DNA of 64,000 nucleotides from an uncultured SAR86 cluster bacterium (lineage in GTDB: Bacteria > Pseudomonadota > Gammaproteobacteria > Magnimaribacterales > AG-339-G14). Numbering within the stretch: position 1 is the first letter of the stretch; the number at the start of each line of letters is the position of its first letter. The notes under the pieces are model-generated. The model saw only the letters and a program-made list of their open reading frames with translations, made no database searches and was not told the origin of the DNA. Positions 1 through 10,729 of this stretch are shown in pieces. The stretch lies in contig CACAWS010000002.1 in the NCBI GenBank assembly GCA_902536295.1, positions 90,227 through 154,226 of the forward strand, given 5' to 3'. A program made the position numbers and the translations under genes.

Positions 1-503
1 CAAATCTTTTAAAAGATTTAAATTTAAAATCTTCTATGGCGGTACCGAGAATCACTAAAGTTTCTTTGAATATGGGTTTAGGCGCCGATGCTGTAAATGA
101 TAGAAAAGTTCTCGAAAGCGTGATGGAAGAATTAAAGTTAATTTCCGGTCAGCAACCAGTAAAAACTACTGCTAGAAAGTCTGTTGCAAGCTTTAAATTA
201 AGAGAAGGCTTTGCAATTGGTTGCAAAGTTACTTTAAGAGGAGAAAGAATGTACGAATTTTTGGATAGGCTGCTCAGCATAGCAATTCCAAGAGAAAGAG
301 ATTTTAGAGGATTAGACCCTAGGTCATTTGATGGCAGGGGAAATTACACGATAGGAATTAAAGAACATATTATTTTTCCAGAAATAGATTATGACAAAGT
401 GCAAAAAATTAGAGGTTTGGATGTCAGTATCACTACATCTGCCAGCAATGATGAAGAAGGATTAAAACTATTAACTGCGCTTAAATTTCCGTTTAAAAAT
501 TGA
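1..503 (+). CDS. rplE: 50S ribosomal protein L5, 5' end cut by window edge
   Basis: L5 binds 5S rRNA in the large-subunit central protuberance. The reading frame is open from base 3 to the stop at 501-503, and residues before the first ATG (base 36) still match the family, in the segment just before the conserved VPRxxKxxLNMG block. The ATG at 36 is therefore internal and the gene begins upstream of the window. Typical L5 blocks follow: [45 protein letters not shown] and [11 protein letters not shown]. It heads the visible part of the spc operon, with rpsN 7 bp downstream. Identity is certain; only the N-terminal end is missing. Confidence 0.97.
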   Translation, partial: NLLKDLNLKSSMAVPRITKVSLNMGLGADAVNDRKVLESVMEELKLISGQQPVKTTARKSVASFKLREGFAIGCKVTLRGERMYEFLDRLLSIAIPRERDFRGLDPRSFDGRGNYTIGIKEHIIFPEIDYDKVQKIRGLDVSITTSASNDEEGLKLLTALKFPFKN

Positions 504-510
504 GGTAAAT

Positions 511-816
511 ATGGCAAAAAAATCAATGATCGCAAGAGAGAACAAAAGGCTAAAAATGGTTGAAAAGTTTTCAAAAAAAAGAGCTGATTTAAAAAAAATC
601 ATTAATAGTGTTTCAAGCACCGAAGAAGAAAGGGATTTAGCCATGAAAAAGTTACAAAAACTTCCTAGAGATTCAAGTCCTGCAAGGTTGCAAAGGAGAT
701 GTCAAATCACAGGTAGACCACATGCTGTTTATAGAAAGTTTGGTTTATCTAGAAACAAATTAAGAGAGCTAGCAATGAAAGGAGACGTTCCTGGGCTAGT
801 AAAAGCAAGTTGGTAA
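511..816 (+). CDS. rpsN: 30S ribosomal protein S14
   Basis: S14 is a small-subunit head protein that contacts 16S rRNA. The 101-residue length and the C-terminal core ([20 protein letters not shown]) match the long form without a zinc ribbon, because the paired CxxC motifs of the short zinc-binding form are absent. A GAGG Shine-Dalgarno sequence overlaps the rplE stop codon and sets the ATG. It lies in the spc operon between rplE and rpsH, the usual order. Confidence 0.98.
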   Translation: MAKKSMIARENKRLKMVEKFSKKRADLKKIINSVSSTEEERDLAMKKLQKLPRDSSPARLQRRCQITGRPHAVYRKFGLSRNKLRELAMKGDVPGLVKASW

Positions 817-832
817 ATTTTAGGAGATATAA

Positions 833-1228
833 ATGAGTTTTCAGGATCCCATTTCAGACATGATTTCCAGAATAAAAAATGCCCAGTTAAGAGGGCACGA
901 TAAGGTTTCTTTTCAATCTTCAAAATTGAAGAAAGCAATATGTGAATTGTTGCTGGATGAAGGTTTTATCAAAAAAACTGAGATTATCGGAGAAATGCCA
1001 AAACAAGAAATTGAGTTAACTCTAAAGTATTTTGAGAACAAACCGGTAATTAAAGAATTTAAGCGAGAAAGTAAACCAGGTTTGAGAAAATACTTTGCAA
1101 GTAAAGAAATCCCTCCCGTCAAAGGAGGTTTAGGAATAGGAATTTTAACTACCTCTAAGGGAGTTTTAACCGATAAACAAGCTAAATCACAAAATATAGG
1201 TGGAGAGCTCATTTGCTCAATTTTTTAA
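833..1228 (+). CDS. rpsH: 30S ribosomal protein S8
   Basis: S8 binds the 16S rRNA central domain and in E. coli is also the translational repressor of the spc operon. The 131-residue protein has the typical start DPISDMISRIKNAQ and the C-terminal block ISTSKGV-like region (GIGILTTSKGVLTDKQA) ending GGELICSIF, where family members have GGE(L/I)xCxVW-type ends. AGGAGA lies 8 bp before the ATG. Only one base separates its stop from rplF, so the two are probably translationally coupled. Confidence 0.98.
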   Translation: MSFQDPISDMISRIKNAQLRGHDKVSFQSSKLKKAICELLLDEGFIKKTEIIGEMPKQEIELTLKYFENKPVIKEFKRESKPGLRKYFASKEIPPVKGGLGIGILTTSKGVLTDKQAKSQNIGGELICSIF

Positions 1229-1229
1229 C

Positions 1230-1763
1230 ATGGCTAGAAATTCTAAAAGACCAATAAATTTCTCTGAAGGAGTAAGTGCACAATTGAATGGACATGTAGT
1301 TACTTTTTCTGGAAAAAAAGGATCTATGGACTTAAATGTTCATGAAGCGGTTAATGTTGAAAGCAACGAAGAATTTATTTTATTTTCACCTGCAAATGAA
1401 TCCAAGGAATCTATTTCTTTAACCAGCACAATGAGATCACTTGCGTTAAATATTATTGAAGGAGTGTCAGAGGGATTTGAAAAAAAATTAGAAATTAACG
1501 GAGTGGGTTACAGAGTCAAAGTTAATGGGAATAAAATTGAATTATCGCTAGGTTATTCGCACCCGATTAATTATGACCTCCCCGAAGGAATATCTGCTGA
1601 GTCTCCATCTCAAACTGAACTTGTATTAAGTTCATCTGATAAGCAGTTACTAGGAGATGTAGCATCTAAGATCAGGTCCTTTAGACCCCCAGAGCCTTAT
1701 AAAGGAAAAGGTATTAAATATTCTGATGAAAAAATAATCAGAAAAGAATCTAAAAAAGCGTAA
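1230..1763 (+). CDS. rplF: 50S ribosomal protein L6
   Basis: L6 sits near the factor-binding site of the large subunit. An upstream in-frame GTG at 1200 lies inside rpsH. The ATG at 1230 gives 177 residues, the usual length, and starts [20 protein letters not shown] in register with family members, so it is preferred. The second domain carries the signature [10 protein letters not shown] and a C-terminal [11 protein letters not shown] block. It follows rpsH after one base and precedes rplR by 4 bp in the spc operon. Confidence 0.97.
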   Translation: MARNSKRPINFSEGVSAQLNGHVVTFSGKKGSMDLNVHEAVNVESNEEFILFSPANESKESISLTSTMRSLALNIIEGVSEGFEKKLEINGVGYRVKVNGNKIELSLGYSHPINYDLPEGISAESPSQTELVLSSSDKQLLGDVASKIRSFRPPEPYKGKGIKYSDEKIIRKESKKA

Positions 1764-1767
1764 GAAA

Positions 1768-2118
1768 ATGTCAAATAAAATTAATTCCAGAAATAGAAGA
1801 GCTAAAAAATTAAGGGCTCATTCGATAGATCTTAAAGTGAATAGGCTCAGTGTTTTTAGATCTGGCAAACATATTTATGCTCAAGTTTTTTCTATCGATG
1901 GAAAGGAAGTTATTGCGCAAGCTTCTTCTTTGGATAAAAGTATCAAGCTAGATAAAACCGGCAATATTGAGGCAGCATCTAGGGTTGGAGAAGAAATTGG
2001 AAAAAGAGCCATAGCAAAAGGAATAAAAAAAGTTTCTTTCGATAGATCTGGTTATAAGTATCATGGCCGAGTTAAATCTTTAGCAGAAGGCGCAAGAGCC
2101 TCTGGATTAAAATTTTAG
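1768..2118 (+). CDS. rplR: 50S ribosomal protein L18
   Basis: L18 binds 5S rRNA together with L5 and L25. The 116-residue protein has the basic N-terminus [14 protein letters not shown], the [15 protein letters not shown] strand block and the conserved end [30 protein letters not shown] region seen at the C-terminus (short matches only quoted here: [17 protein letters not shown]). It is in its canonical place between rplF and rpsE, 4 bp and 9 bp away. Confidence 0.97.
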   Translation: MSNKINSRNRRAKKLRAHSIDLKVNRLSVFRSGKHIYAQVFSIDGKEVIAQASSLDKSIKLDKTGNIEAASRVGEEIGKRAIAKGIKKVSFDRSGYKYHGRVKSLAEGARASGLKF

Positions 2119-2127
2119 GATAAATTT

Positions 2128-2613
2128 ATGAATGAGAATATAGATCAACAAAGTGGCGAAGCCCTCGAAGAAAAACTGGTAGGAGTGAATAGAGTTGCCA
2201 AAGTTGTAAAAGGCGGAAGAATTTTCGGATTTACTGCACTTACTGTTGTAGGAGATGGAAAGGGCAAAGTAGGATTTGGCAGAGGTAAGGCTCGTGAGGT
2301 TCCTATAGCGATACAAAAGGCTCTTGAAAACGCTAGAAGAAATATTTCTAGTATTGACCTTAATGGAAATACAATTCATTACGCTGTAAAAGCAAGACAT
2401 GGCTCTGCTACTGTGTATATGCAGCCAGCATCGCCAGGAACCGGAATTATTGCTGGAGGTGCCATGAGAGCGGTTCTTGAATTAGCTGGGGTAAAAGATG
2501 TATTGGCAAAATCTTATGGTTCTACAAATCCAATTAATGTTGTAAGAGCAACCTTCAAAGGCCTAACAAGCATAGAATCTCCGGAAAAAGTAAGTATAAG
2601 GAGGTCGAAATAA
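2128..2613 (+). CDS. rpsE: 30S ribosomal protein S5
   Basis: S5 lines the mRNA entry channel and contributes to decoding accuracy. The 161-residue protein has the double-stranded-RNA-binding-like N-terminal domain with [20 protein letters not shown] and the C-terminal domain with [18 protein letters not shown] and [15 protein letters not shown]. Its TAA shares one base with the rpmD start (TAATG), indicating translational coupling in the spc operon. Confidence 0.98.
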   Translation: MNENIDQQSGEALEEKLVGVNRVAKVVKGGRIFGFTALTVVGDGKGKVGFGRGKAREVPIAIQKALENARRNISSIDLNGNTIHYAVKARHGSATVYMQPASPGTGIIAGGAMRAVLELAGVKDVLAKSYGSTNPINVVRATFKGLTSIESPEKVSIRRSK

Positions 2614-2804
2614 TGTCTAGCAAAGATATGGGTAAGATAAAAGTTAAACAAATTAAAAGTCTAGCTGGTATTAAGGATATTCACAGAAAATCAGTTAAAG
2701 GATTAGGTTTGAGGAAAATTAACCACGTAGTAGAGGTTCTAGATTCTCCTGAAAATAGAGGCATGATCAACAAGGTAAGCCATGTGGTAGAGATAGTCGA
2801 TTAA
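2613..2804 (+). CDS. rpmD: 50S ribosomal protein L30
   Basis: This small large-subunit protein of 63 residues matches bacterial L30: [13 protein letters not shown], then [12 protein letters not shown] and the end block [14 protein letters not shown]. The ATG overlaps the rpsE stop by one base, and AAGGAGG lies within the end of rpsE. The N-terminus is a few residues longer than in E. coli; a start at M6 is possible but would lie farther from that ribosome binding site. Confidence 0.96.
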   Translation: MSSKDMGKIKVKQIKSLAGIKDIHRKSVKGLGLRKINHVVEVLDSPENRGMINKVSHVVEIVD

Positions 2805-2805
2805 T

Positions 2806-3234
2806 ATGAACTTAAATAAATTGAATTCAATATCGTCTAATAAATCTCCTAAAAGAGTTGGAAGAGGATCTGCATCGGGGTCTGGTAAAACTTCCGGGAG
2901 AGGTCATAAAGGCCAAAAGGCTAGATCTGGAGGCAGAGTTAGACCTGGATTTGAAGGAGGGCAGATGCCAATTCAACAAAGGTTGCCTAAATTTGGATTT
3001 ACTTCTAGGAAGGCTAATTTGAAATGTCATATAAAAATAAGAGATCTTGAAAAATTAGATACAGAAATAATAGATATAGATATATTGAAGTCAAAGAAAA
3101 TAATAAAAAACAAAATTCAAGAAGTGAAAGTAGTTTTAGGAGGCGAATTGACTAAATCTCTGAAAATTAAAGGTTTGAAATTTTCAAAAGCTGCTAAAGA
3201 AGAAATTTTAAATAAAGGTGGGGAAATTAACTAA
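2806..3234 (+). CDS. rplO: 50S ribosomal protein L15
   Basis: L15 is a late-assembling large-subunit protein. The 142-residue sequence has the glycine/arginine-rich extended N-terminus ([34 protein letters not shown]) that threads into 23S rRNA, then the globular C-terminal domain. The start codon is one base after the rpmD stop, and the stop is one base before the secY start, so the rpmD-rplO-secY block is tightly coupled. Confidence 0.97.
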   Translation: MNLNKLNSISSNKSPKRVGRGSASGSGKTSGRGHKGQKARSGGRVRPGFEGGQMPIQQRLPKFGFTSRKANLKCHIKIRDLEKLDTEIIDIDILKSKKIIKNKIQEVKVVLGGELTKSLKIKGLKFSKAAKEEILNKGGEIN

Positions 3235-3235
3235 T

Positions 3236-4540
3236 ATGTCTGCATTAGGTTTTAAGTCAGATGGACTAAAAGAGCTTTGGTCAAGGTTAAGGTTTGTTCT
3301 TTTAGCAATTATTATTTACAGAATTGGAACTCACATTCCGGTTCCTGGAATTGATCCTTTAAAAATTTCATCTTTATTTGATCAGAATCAAGGAACCCTT
3401 TTAGGGCTTTTTAATATGTTTTCTGGAGGAGCTCTGGAGAGAATGAGCATTATGGCCTTGAATGTAGTTCCTTACATCACCGCAGCAATCGTGATGAATC
3501 TATTGGAGGCAACAACTCCAAGTTTAAAAAAAATGTTTAGACAAGAAGGAGAGACTGGCAGAAGGAAAAGAACTGCATATGTTAGGTTAGGTACTTTGGT
3601 ATTAGCAATATTTCAGTCAATTGGATTTGCAATAGCTTTGTCTTCACAAGGTATGGCTGTAAATCCTGGAACAGGATTTATCATCACTGCTGTAATCTCA
3701 TTTGTAACAGGAACCATGTTTCTAGTTTGGTTAGGGGAGCAAGTAAATGAGAGAGGAATAGGGAACGGTATATCTCTAATTATTTTTGCAAGTATCGTCT
3801 CAGGCTTACCAAGTGCAATAGGTCAGTCATTTGAAGCATCTCGTCAAGGTGAAATTAGCTTGATTCTTTTACTTTTAATAGCGATTTTTGCTATTTTGGC
3901 TATTGCTTTTATAGTCTGGATTGAGAGAGCGCAAAGAAGAATAACAGTTAATTATGCCAGGAGAAATCCAAATCAGATGAATATGGGACAGGCTTCCCAT
4001 TTACCATTGAAAGTTAATATGGCTGGTGTGATACCTGCAATTTTTGCAAGTAGTTTGGTTTTATTTCCTGCTTCTATGAGTTCTTGGTTTGGACAAAACG
4101 AAGGTTTTGAATGGTTACAAGAAGTTTCTCTTGCTTTAAGTCCAGGTCAGCCGTTATACGTAGTAGTTTTTGCAGTTTTGATAGCTTATTTTTGCTTCTT
4201 TTACACTGCGATTCAATTTCCTGCTAAAGACATATCCGATAATCTAAAAAGATCTGGTGGCTTTCTTCCAGGAATAAGACCTGGAGATCATACAGTTGAT
4301 TACATCGATAACGTAATGTCTAGATTAACTATATGGGGATCTTTGTACATGATTCTTATATGTTTGGCCCCGCAGTTTCTGATAGTTTCAGCAAATGCAC
4401 CATTTTATTTAGGCGGAACTTCACTTTTAATTGCAGTAGTAGTGGTAATGGACTTCATGGCTCAGGTACAATCACACCTTTTATCGAGTCAATATCAATC
4501 TTTAATGAAAAAGGCAAATTTAAAAGGGTACAGAAGATAG
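3236..4540 (+). CDS. secY: Protein translocase subunit SecY
   Basis: SecY forms the channel of the SecYEG translocon in the inner membrane. The 434-residue protein has about ten hydrophobic segments, the TM1 region [13 protein letters not shown], the plug-domain segment [20 protein letters not shown], and cytoplasmic loops such as [13 protein letters not shown] and the C5 loop [12 protein letters not shown]. An in-frame GTG at 3218 lies inside rplO, so the ATG at 3236, one base after the rplO stop, is chosen. It sits at the spc/alpha operon boundary, with rpmJ following by 5 bp. Confidence 0.98.
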   Translation: MSALGFKSDGLKELWSRLRFVLLAIIIYRIGTHIPVPGIDPLKISSLFDQNQGTLLGLFNMFSGGALERMSIMALNVVPYITAAIVMNLLEATTPSLKKMFRQEGETGRRKRTAYVRLGTLVLAIFQSIGFAIALSSQGMAVNPGTGFIITAVISFVTGTMFLVWLGEQVNERGIGNGISLIIFASIVSGLPSAIGQSFEASRQGEISLILLLLIAIFAILAIAFIVWIERAQRRITVNYARRNPNQMNMGQASHLPLKVNMAGVIPAIFASSLVLFPASMSSWFGQNEGFEWLQEVSLALSPGQPLYVVVFAVLIAYFCFFYTAIQFPAKDISDNLKRSGGFLPGIRPGDHTVDYIDNVMSRLTIWGSLYMILICLAPQFLIVSANAPFYLGGTSLLIAVVVVMDFMAQVQSHLLSSQYQSLMKKANLKGYRR

Positions 4541-4545
4541 AGTTT

Positions 4546-4662
4546 ATGAAAGTAAGAGCATCAGTAAAAAAGATCTGTAAAGATTGCAAACTTATCAAAA
4601 GAAGAGGCGTAAATTTTGTCATTTGCCCAACGGATCCTAAACATAAACAGAGGCAAGGATAA
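4546..4662 (+). CDS. rpmJ: 50S ribosomal protein L36
   Basis: This 38-residue ribosomal protein reads [20 protein letters not shown] at its start and ends PKHKQRQG. It keeps the zinc-ribbon ligands Cys11, Cys14, Cys27 and His33, so it is the zinc-binding form. It lies 5 bp after secY and overlaps the rpsM start by one base (TAATG), the canonical secY-rpmJ-rpsM order. Confidence 0.97.
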   Translation: MKVRASVKKICKDCKLIKRRGVNFVICPTDPKHKQRQG

Positions 4663-5018
4663 TGGCTAGGGTAGCAGGAATAAATATTCCAGATAGAAAG
4701 CAGGCATGGATTTCTCTTACTCATATTTATGGGATTGGAAGAACAACTGCTTTAAAAATATGTGAGTTAAGTGGCGTCAAACACGACACCAAAATTGAAG
4801 CTCTTGATGAGACAGAGATTGAAAAATTAAGAAAAACTGTTTCAGATTATTTAGTGGAAGGGGACTTGAGACGAGAAGTAAGTACTAATATAAAACGATT
4901 AATGGATCTTGGCACAAATAGAGGCATTAGGCATAGAAAAAGGCTTCCCGTTAGAGGCCAAAGAACTAAGACTAATGCTAGAACAAGAAAAGGCCCGAGA
5001 AAACCAATTAGAAGATAA
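4662..5018 (+). CDS. rpsM: 30S ribosomal protein S13
   Basis: S13 lies at the top of the small-subunit head and contacts the P-site tRNA and the large subunit. The 118-residue protein starts [14 protein letters not shown], has the helix-two-turns-helix motif around [13 protein letters not shown], and ends with a basic tail ([18 protein letters not shown]). Its start overlaps the rpmJ stop by one base. In E. coli S4 represses this operon at a pseudoknot before rpsM; the one-base overlap leaves no separate leader here. Confidence 0.97.
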   Translation: MARVAGINIPDRKQAWISLTHIYGIGRTTALKICELSGVKHDTKIEALDETEIEKLRKTVSDYLVEGDLRREVSTNIKRLMDLGTNRGIRHRKRLPVRGQRTKTNARTRKGPRKPIRR

Positions 5019-5025
5019 AATTATT

Positions 5026-5415
5026 ATGGTAAATAAGACTACAAAAACGAAAAAAAATTCAAAAATGGTGTCCAATGAAGGCGTCGCTCATATTTTAGCA
5101 ACTTTTAATAACACTATTATAAATATCACTGACAAACAAGGTAATACAGTGGCTTGGTCTAGTTCTGGAGCAAATGGTTTTAAGGGTTCTAGAAAAAGTA
5201 CTCCTTTTGCTGCACAGATTGCTGCAGATAAAGCCGGTCAAGCAGCTATGGCCTTAGGAATGACTACTATAGAAGTAGAAGTTTCAGGACCAGGTTCAGG
5301 CAGAGAATCAGCTGTTCGAGCTTTAAATGGGTGCGGTTTAAAAATAACAAAAATTTCAGATGTAACTCCTATTCCTCATAACGGATGTAGGCCCCCTAAA
5401 AAAAGGAGAGTTTAA
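5026..5415 (+). CDS. rpsK: 30S ribosomal protein S11
   Basis: S11 forms part of the platform of the small subunit beside the mRNA exit. The open frame extends back to 4909 inside rpsM, but that extension does not resemble the family. The ATG at 5026 gives 129 residues, the same length as E. coli S11. Family blocks include [31 protein letters not shown] and the end [16 protein letters not shown]. It lies 7 bp after rpsM and directly abuts rpsD. Confidence 0.97.
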   Translation: MVNKTTKTKKNSKMVSNEGVAHILATFNNTIINITDKQGNTVAWSSSGANGFKGSRKSTPFAAQIAADKAGQAAMALGMTTIEVEVSGPGSGRESAVRALNGCGLKITKISDVTPIPHNGCRPPKKRRV

Positions 5416-6036
5416 ATGGCTAGATATAGAGGTCCTAAAAATAAGTTATCAAGGAGAGAAGGAACAGATCTTTTTTTGAAAAGTGGTTATAGGTCATACG
5501 ACTCCAAAATAAGGTCTGAAAACCCTCCAGGAGCTCATGGGGCTAGAAGGGGGAGATTGTCTGATTTCGGAATTCAGCTTAGAGAAAAACAAAAAGTGAA
5601 AAGAATATATGGCGTACTTGAAAGGCAGTTTAGGAACTATTATAAGCTTGCAGCTCGTCAAAAAGGCGAGACAGGGACAAACCTTTTGATTTTTTTAGAA
5701 TCTAGATTAGATAATCTGGTATACCGAATGGGATTTGCATCCACGAGATCTGAAGCAAGACAATTAGTTGCTCATAAAGCAGTCCTTGTAAATGAATCTA
5801 CTGTAAATATACCTTCATTCATAGTAAGCGAAGGAGATAAAGTTTCGATAAGTGAAAAGGGTAAAAACCAAAAAAGAATCAATCAAGCAATTGAGCTTTT
5901 CACTTCTAGAGAAAGTTGTGATTGGATTTCTGTTGATCATAAAGATTATTCGGGGACATTTGATTCAATCCCTACTAGAGAATTATTAAGCAACGAAATT
6001 AATGAAAATTATATTGTTGAATTGTATTCAAGATAA
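5416..6036 (+). CDS. rpsD: 30S ribosomal protein S4
   Basis: S4 nucleates small-subunit assembly and is the autogenous regulator of the alpha operon in E. coli. The 206-residue protein has the N-terminal block [15 protein letters not shown], the [19 protein letters not shown] region and the S4 RNA-binding domain ([20 protein letters not shown]). No zinc-binding cysteine cluster is visible at the N-terminus. The ATG follows the rpsK stop with no gap; AAAAAGGAGAG inside the end of rpsK provides the ribosome binding site. Confidence 0.97.
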   Translation: MARYRGPKNKLSRREGTDLFLKSGYRSYDSKIRSENPPGAHGARRGRLSDFGIQLREKQKVKRIYGVLERQFRNYYKLAARQKGETGTNLLIFLESRLDNLVYRMGFASTRSEARQLVAHKAVLVNESTVNIPSFIVSEGDKVSISEKGKNQKRINQAIELFTSRESCDWISVDHKDYSGTFDSIPTRELLSNEINENYIVELYSR

Positions 6037-6057
6037 CACTACAAACTGAGGTAAATT

Positions 6058-7050
6058 ATGACTGATAACTTTGATGCTATAAAAGACTTTCTTACACCAA
6101 AAGAAATTCTAGTAGAAGAAATTGATGTAAATCATTCGAAGATTATTTTAGAACCTTTAGAAAGAGGTTTTGGCCATACTTTAGGTAATGCCCTGAGGAG
6201 AATTATCCTTTCTTCAACTCCAGGCGCAGCAGTTATTGAAGCTAAGATAGATGGGGTTTTACATGATTACTCAACTATTGATGGAGTAAAAGAAGATGTT
6301 ATTAATATTCTGTTGAATTTAAAAGGGATGAGTGTGAAATTATTAGACCAAGAAGAAGCTGAGCTAGCAGTAGAAAAATCAGGAGCAGGTGATCTAACTG
6401 CAGGAGACTTTGATCTGCCAGCGGGTGTTGAAGTAGTAAATCCCGATCACAAAATTGCAACATTAGCTGACAATGGAAAAATTAATATGACCGTTAAAAT
6501 TAAAAAAGGTAGAGGCTATGTACCTGTAGATAATTCAGCTGCCCAAACTGGAGAAAATAAAGAAATAGGGTTATTAAAACTTGATGCTTCATATTCACCC
6601 ATTAAGAGGGTTTCCTATGAAGTTGATAACACAAGAGTAGAAAATAGAACGGACTTAGATAAATTAACTTTGGATGTTCAAACAAACGGAACAATTGATC
6701 CTGAAGAAATTTTAAGATTGGCTGCAACTATACTTCAAAGACAATTAATGGCATTTGCTGAATTAGGTTTTGAAACTGAGGAAGAAGAAGAAGATGAAGC
6801 TCCTCCAGTAGATCCTATTATGCTCAGACCTGTTGATGAGCTTGAATTGACAGTTAGATCTGCAAATTGTTTAAAAGTTGAAAAAATTCATTATATTGGC
6901 GATCTTGTTTCCAGAAAAGAATCTGATCTGTTAAAAACTCCTAATTTAGGCAGAAAATCACTTAACGAAATTAAAGATGTTCTTGCTGCAAGAGGTCTAG
7001 CTCTTGGATTAGAACTTGATAATTGGCCACCATCAAATATAGAAAATTAA
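6058..7050 (+). CDS. rpoA: DNA-directed RNA polymerase subunit alpha
   Basis: Alpha dimerises to nucleate RNA polymerase assembly, and its C-terminal domain contacts UP elements and activators. The 330-residue protein has the N-terminal dimerisation domain ([19 protein letters not shown]) and the C-terminal helix-hairpin-helix domain ([38 protein letters not shown]), which includes the DNA-contacting Arg of the VRSANCLK motif. The linker is unusually acidic (EEEEEDE, around residues 240-250). Its TAA overlaps the rplQ start by one base. Confidence 0.98.
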   Translation: MTDNFDAIKDFLTPKEILVEEIDVNHSKIILEPLERGFGHTLGNALRRIILSSTPGAAVIEAKIDGVLHDYSTIDGVKEDVINILLNLKGMSVKLLDQEEAELAVEKSGAGDLTAGDFDLPAGVEVVNPDHKIATLADNGKINMTVKIKKGRGYVPVDNSAAQTGENKEIGLLKLDASYSPIKRVSYEVDNTRVENRTDLDKLTLDVQTNGTIDPEEILRLAATILQRQLMAFAELGFETEEEEEDEAPPVDPIMLRPVDELELTVRSANCLKVEKIHYIGDLVSRKESDLLKTPNLGRKSLNEIKDVLAARGLALGLELDNWPPSNIEN

Positions 7051-7436
7051 TGAGACATCTTAAAACTGGAAGAAAATTTGGAAGAAACAGTGCTAATAGA
7101 AAGGCATTGTTTAAAAGCCTTTCTATATCTCTTATAGAACACGAGGCTATAAAAACTACTCTGCCTAAAGCCAAAGAGCTTAGAGGTTTTGTAGAACCTT
7201 TAATAACTTTGGCAAAAAATGATTCCGTTTCCAACAGACGTCTGGCTTTTTCTAAAATTAGAAATAAAGATGCAGTTGGAAAGCTATTTTCTGACTTAGG
7301 ACCAAGATACAAAGAGCGTCCAGGAGGCTATTTGAGAATAATTAAAATGGCTCCAAGAATAGGGGACGCGGCCCCGATGGCATTTGTCGAACTCGTAAAT
7401 AATCAACAAGAAGAAAATTCTGAAGAAACTTCTTAA
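7050..7436 (+). CDS. rplQ: 50S ribosomal protein L17
   Basis: L17 sits near the peptide exit tunnel. The open frame begins at 7023 inside rpoA, but the ATG at 7050 gives the family start [20 protein letters not shown] and 128 residues, so it is preferred. The core [12 protein letters not shown] and RRLAFSKIR match. It is the last gene of the alpha operon. Its stop codon abuts the stop codon of the convergent uvrA with no base between them, so no intrinsic terminator fits between the genes. Confidence 0.97.
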   Translation: MRHLKTGRKFGRNSANRKALFKSLSISLIEHEAIKTTLPKAKELRGFVEPLITLAKNDSVSNRRLAFSKIRNKDAVGKLFSDLGPRYKERPGGYLRIIKMAPRIGDAAPMAFVELVNNQQEENSEETS

Positions 7437-10238
7437 TTATAAAAATTTTGCAGTGTGAGATTTTTTTGATTTTTTAATATCTTTTTTTGTTCCCTCAGCA
7501 ATAATCTCGCCACCATTTTTACCGCCCTCTGGCCCAATATCTATTATCCAATCGGAATTTTTAATGACATCTAAATTGTGTTCTATTACAACTATTGTAT
7601 TACCTTGAGATTTTAATTTAGCTAAGACTTTAAGTAATAGGGATACGTCATGAAAATGTAATCCTGTTGTAGGCTCATCTAATAAATACATTGTTCTTCC
7701 AGTAGCAACTTTAGATAACTCTTTTGCCAGTTTAACTCTTTGTGCTTCTCCACCAGAAAGAGTAGTTGCTGATTGACCTAATCTTATGTAACCAAGTCCA
7801 ACATCATTTAAAGTGGCAAGTTTTCGTTTTATTATTGGAACGGCGTCAAAGAATTTTAAAGCTTGTTCTACAGTAAGATTTAAAACCTCTGAAATATTTT
7901 TTCCTTTATATTTAATACTTAGGGTTTCTTCATTATATCTTGCGCCATTGCAAACATCGCATTTTACATAAACATCAGGCAGAAAATGCATTTCAACTTT
8001 TATCATTCCATCCCCCTCGCAAGCTTCACACCTACCTCCTTTGACATTAAAACTAAAGCGCCCTGGTTTATATCCTCTAGACCTTGCATCTTGAGTTTCT
8101 GCAAACAATTCTCTAATCGGTGTAAAAATTCCTGTATAAGTTACAGGATTTGATCTTGGAGTTCTTCCAATTGGGCTTTGGCTAATATCAATAATTTTAT
8201 CAATGAATTCCAGGCCTTTAATCTCTTCATACGGTTGAGATAATAGATTTGATTTATTAAGACTATTACTGATAGCTGGAAACAGGGTTTGGTTTATTAA
8301 AGTAGATTTTCCAGATCCAGATACTCCTGTAATGCAAACAAGATTCCCTAGAGGAATCTTCAAATCTACTTTTTTTAAATTATTGCCAGAACAACCTATG
8401 ATTTCAATATTTTCTTCAGACTTAATTAAATCATCATTTAATATCTCAATTGTCTTCTTCCCTGAAATATAGTCTCCTGTTAACGACTTTTTATTTGTAA
8501 TTAATTTACTGAATGGTCCAGAAAAACAAACATTTCCACCATGTACTCCAGCACCAGGGCCAATATCAATGATATGGTCTGCCGCCTCTATGGTTTCTTG
8601 ATCATGTTCAACAACGACCACGGTGTTACCCAGGTCTCTTAATTTTTTTAAAGTTGATAGTAGTTTGGAATTATCTCTCTGATGCAGTCCTATGGAAGGC
8701 TCATCTAAGATGTAGGTTACTCCTACAAGCCCAGCGCCAATTTGACTTGCCAGCCTAATTCTCTGAGCTTCGCCACCGCTTAATGATTCAGCGCTTCTAG
8801 AAAGATTAAGATAATTTAAACCAACATCTACTAGAAAATTCAATCTTTCTACAATCTCTTTTATAATTTTTTCAGCAATCTTTCCTTTGGCCCCTTTAAG
8901 TTTAAGTTTTTTAAAGAAGAGAAAAGCTTCCTCAATTGTTAATTCAGATATTTTAGGCAAGGAATAATCGCTTATGAAAACATTTCTAGCAGTTTCGTTA
9001 AGTCTAGTACCATTGCATGAGGAACATGGCTTTAGAGTCATAAACTTAGCCATATCTTCTCTTATAAGAGAAGAATCGGACTCTTGATATTTTCTGAGTA
9101 TTCTTTTAAGTACTCCTTCAAAAGGTCTGATAATTTCTATTCGTCTGCCTCTTTTAGAAGTATAGCTAAAATCAACATCTTCACTTTCACTACCTTCTAA
9201 AACAATTTTTTTTATATTTTCTGGTAGATCTTCAAAAGGGTCGTCTAATGAAAAATTAAAATGCTTACTGACACATCTTAGAAGGTAATGCCGATACATA
9301 TGATTGATATCCCATCCCCTGATTGCACCTTGATTTAAACTAAATTCTGGCTTTGATACAACTTTGTTGATATCGATTTCTGCCTTTGTTCCTAATCCAT
9401 CGCAAGACATACATGCTCCTGAGGGGCTATTAAAAGAAAAGATTCTTGGTTCAAGCTCAGGAATACTAAAGCCACAAATTGAGCAAGCCATTTGGGTTGA
9501 GTAGGATACCTTCTTTTTAGGATTATCTGCCGAGACAATATCTACTAAGCCGTTGGTTTCAGTCAGTGACGTTTCAATAGATTGTACAAGTCTAGATTTA
9601 TTCTCAAATTTCGCTGTTGTCCTATCAACGACAATACTAATGTTGTGCTTTTTATTCTTTTCTAACTTTGGCAGATCTAAAATATCGAAGATTTTTTCAT
9701 CAACATTCAGTCTTACGTATCCTTTGACCTTTAACTCTTCAAAGAGTCCCAAATGTTCACCTTTTTGCTCTTTAATTAAAGGAGCTTGAATTAAAATTCT
9801 GTCATCTTCAAAGTTTTCAAGAATATTTTTAAGAATTTGATCAATACTTTGACCTTCCAAAGAAATTCCATGATCAGGACACTTGGGGGTTCCCGTTCTA
9901 GCAAATAGAAGTCTTAAATAATCATGAATTTCTGTAACAGTGCCCACAGTTGATCTTGGGTTGTGCGAAGTTGATTTCTGTTCGATAGAAATTGCTGGCG
10001 ATAGACCTTCTACAGTATCTACATCTGGCTTATCCATCACCGAGAGAAATTGTCTAGCATAAGCCGATAAAGACTCAACATATCTTCTTTGGCCCTCAGC
10101 GTAAAGTGTATCAAATGCCAAAGATGATTTTCCTGATCCAGACAAGCCAGTAATCACAGTTAATTTGTCTCTAGGAATTGCAATATCAATATTTTTTAAG
10201 TTATGCTGCCTTGCACCTTTTACATTTATGTATTTCAT
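7437..10238 (-). CDS. uvrA: UvrABC system protein A (excinuclease ATPase)
   Basis: UvrA recognises bulky DNA lesions and loads UvrB in nucleotide excision repair. The 933-residue protein has two ABC ATPase modules: Walker [10 protein letters not shown] at residues 31-39 and GVSGSGKST near residue 640, each with a later LSGGEAQR signature. Zinc-binding cysteine pairs are present: CSICG and CMSCDG in the first half, CEACEG and CDVCNG in the second. It is divergent from ssb across 71 bp, as in many gammaproteobacteria. No LexA-type CTGT-N8-ACAG box is visible in that gap, so SOS control is not supported here. Confidence 0.98.
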   Translation of the reverse strand: MKYINVKGARQHNLKNIDIAIPRDKLTVITGLSGSGKSSLAFDTLYAEGQRRYVESLSAYARQFLSVMDKPDVDTVEGLSPAISIEQKSTSHNPRSTVGTVTEIHDYLRLLFARTGTPKCPDHGISLEGQSIDQILKNILENFEDDRILIQAPLIKEQKGEHLGLFEELKVKGYVRLNVDEKIFDILDLPKLEKNKKHNISIVVDRTTAKFENKSRLVQSIETSLTETNGLVDIVSADNPKKKVSYSTQMACSICGFSIPELEPRIFSFNSPSGACMSCDGLGTKAEIDINKVVSKPEFSLNQGAIRGWDINHMYRHYLLRCVSKHFNFSLDDPFEDLPENIKKIVLEGSESEDVDFSYTSKRGRRIEIIRPFEGVLKRILRKYQESDSSLIREDMAKFMTLKPCSSCNGTRLNETARNVFISDYSLPKISELTIEEAFLFFKKLKLKGAKGKIAEKIIKEIVERLNFLVDVGLNYLNLSRSAESLSGGEAQRIRLASQIGAGLVGVTYILDEPSIGLHQRDNSKLLSTLKKLRDLGNTVVVVEHDQETIEAADHIIDIGPGAGVHGGNVCFSGPFSKLITNKKSLTGDYISGKKTIEILNDDLIKSEENIEIIGCSGNNLKKVDLKIPLGNLVCITGVSGSGKSTLINQTLFPAISNSLNKSNLLSQPYEEIKGLEFIDKIIDISQSPIGRTPRSNPVTYTGIFTPIRELFAETQDARSRGYKPGRFSFNVKGGRCEACEGDGMIKVEMHFLPDVYVKCDVCNGARYNEETLSIKYKGKNISEVLNLTVEQALKFFDAVPIIKRKLATLNDVGLGYIRLGQSATTLSGGEAQRVKLAKELSKVATGRTMYLLDEPTTGLHFHDVSLLLKVLAKLKSQGNTIVVIEHNLDVIKNSDWIIDIGPEGGKNGGEIIAEGTKKDIKKSKKSHTAKFL

Positions 10239-10309
10239 TTATTTGAATCTTCTTTAAACTTAGTATTTAATCAAACAATAATAATTATGACATCAAAGTC
10301 AGGTAAATA

Positions 10310-10729
10310 ATGGCAAGTATAAATAAGGTTATATTACTTGGTAATCTAGGAGCTGATCCGGAAATTAGATATACCGCAGGAGGGGATGCAGTCGCCACTA
10401 TTTCAGTTGCAACTTCTAGCTCTTGGAATGATAAGCAATCTGGAGAAAAGCGTGAAAAAACTGAATGGCACAGAGTGGTCTTTTTTAGAAGGCTTGCAGA
10501 GGTTGTCGGAGAGTATCTAAAGAAAGGCTCTTCAATTTACGTGGAAGGACAGTTGCAAACGAATTCATATGAAGACAAAAATACTGGAGAAAAAAAATTC
10601 TCCACACAAATAGTGGCAAGAGAAATGCAAATGCTAGGCTCTAGAAATAGTATGGATGGGCAACAAGATAGTTCTCCTGAAATGCAATCTCAGGAACCTC
10701 CAGTTTTTGATGATGAAATCCCTTTTTAA
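10310..10729 (+). CDS. ssb: Single-stranded DNA-binding protein
   Basis: SSB coats single-stranded DNA and recruits repair and replication proteins through its acidic C-terminal tip. The 139-residue protein has the OB fold in roughly residues 1-110 ([46 protein letters not shown]) and a short linker ending in DDEIPF, the expected interaction peptide. That tip is the known docking site of HolC, which is also encoded in this window. AGG lies 6-8 bp before the ATG. The stop codon overlaps the convergent fabB stop by 4 bp. Confidence 0.98.
   Translation: MASINKVILLGNLGADPEIRYTAGGDAVATISVATSSSWNDKQSGEKREKTEWHRVVFFRRLAEVVGEYLKKGSSIYVEGQLQTNSYEDKNTGEKKFSTQIVAREMQMLGSRNSMDGQQDSSPEMQSQEPPVFDDEIPF

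Noticed and set aside
36..503. rplE starting at the ATG at base 36
   Set aside because: In-frame residues before this ATG still match L5, so the gene continues upstream of the window and this codon is internal.
1200..1229. GTG start for rplF inside rpsH
   Set aside because: The extra ten residues do not match L6; the ATG at 1230 gives the standard length.
4909..5025. Long N-terminal extension of rpsK over rpsM
   Set aside because: The extension is a shadow of rpsM in another frame; from 5026 the length equals the E. coli protein.
9553..9789. Plus-strand ORF inside uvrA, and many similar 60-130-codon frames inside large genes
   Set aside because: They lie fully opposite or within strongly supported genes, have no family resemblance and no own ribosome binding site; they are shadows of low-GC coding DNA.
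10239..10309. LexA/SOS box between uvrA and ssb
   Set aside because: No CTGT-N8-ACAG-like sequence is present in the gap.
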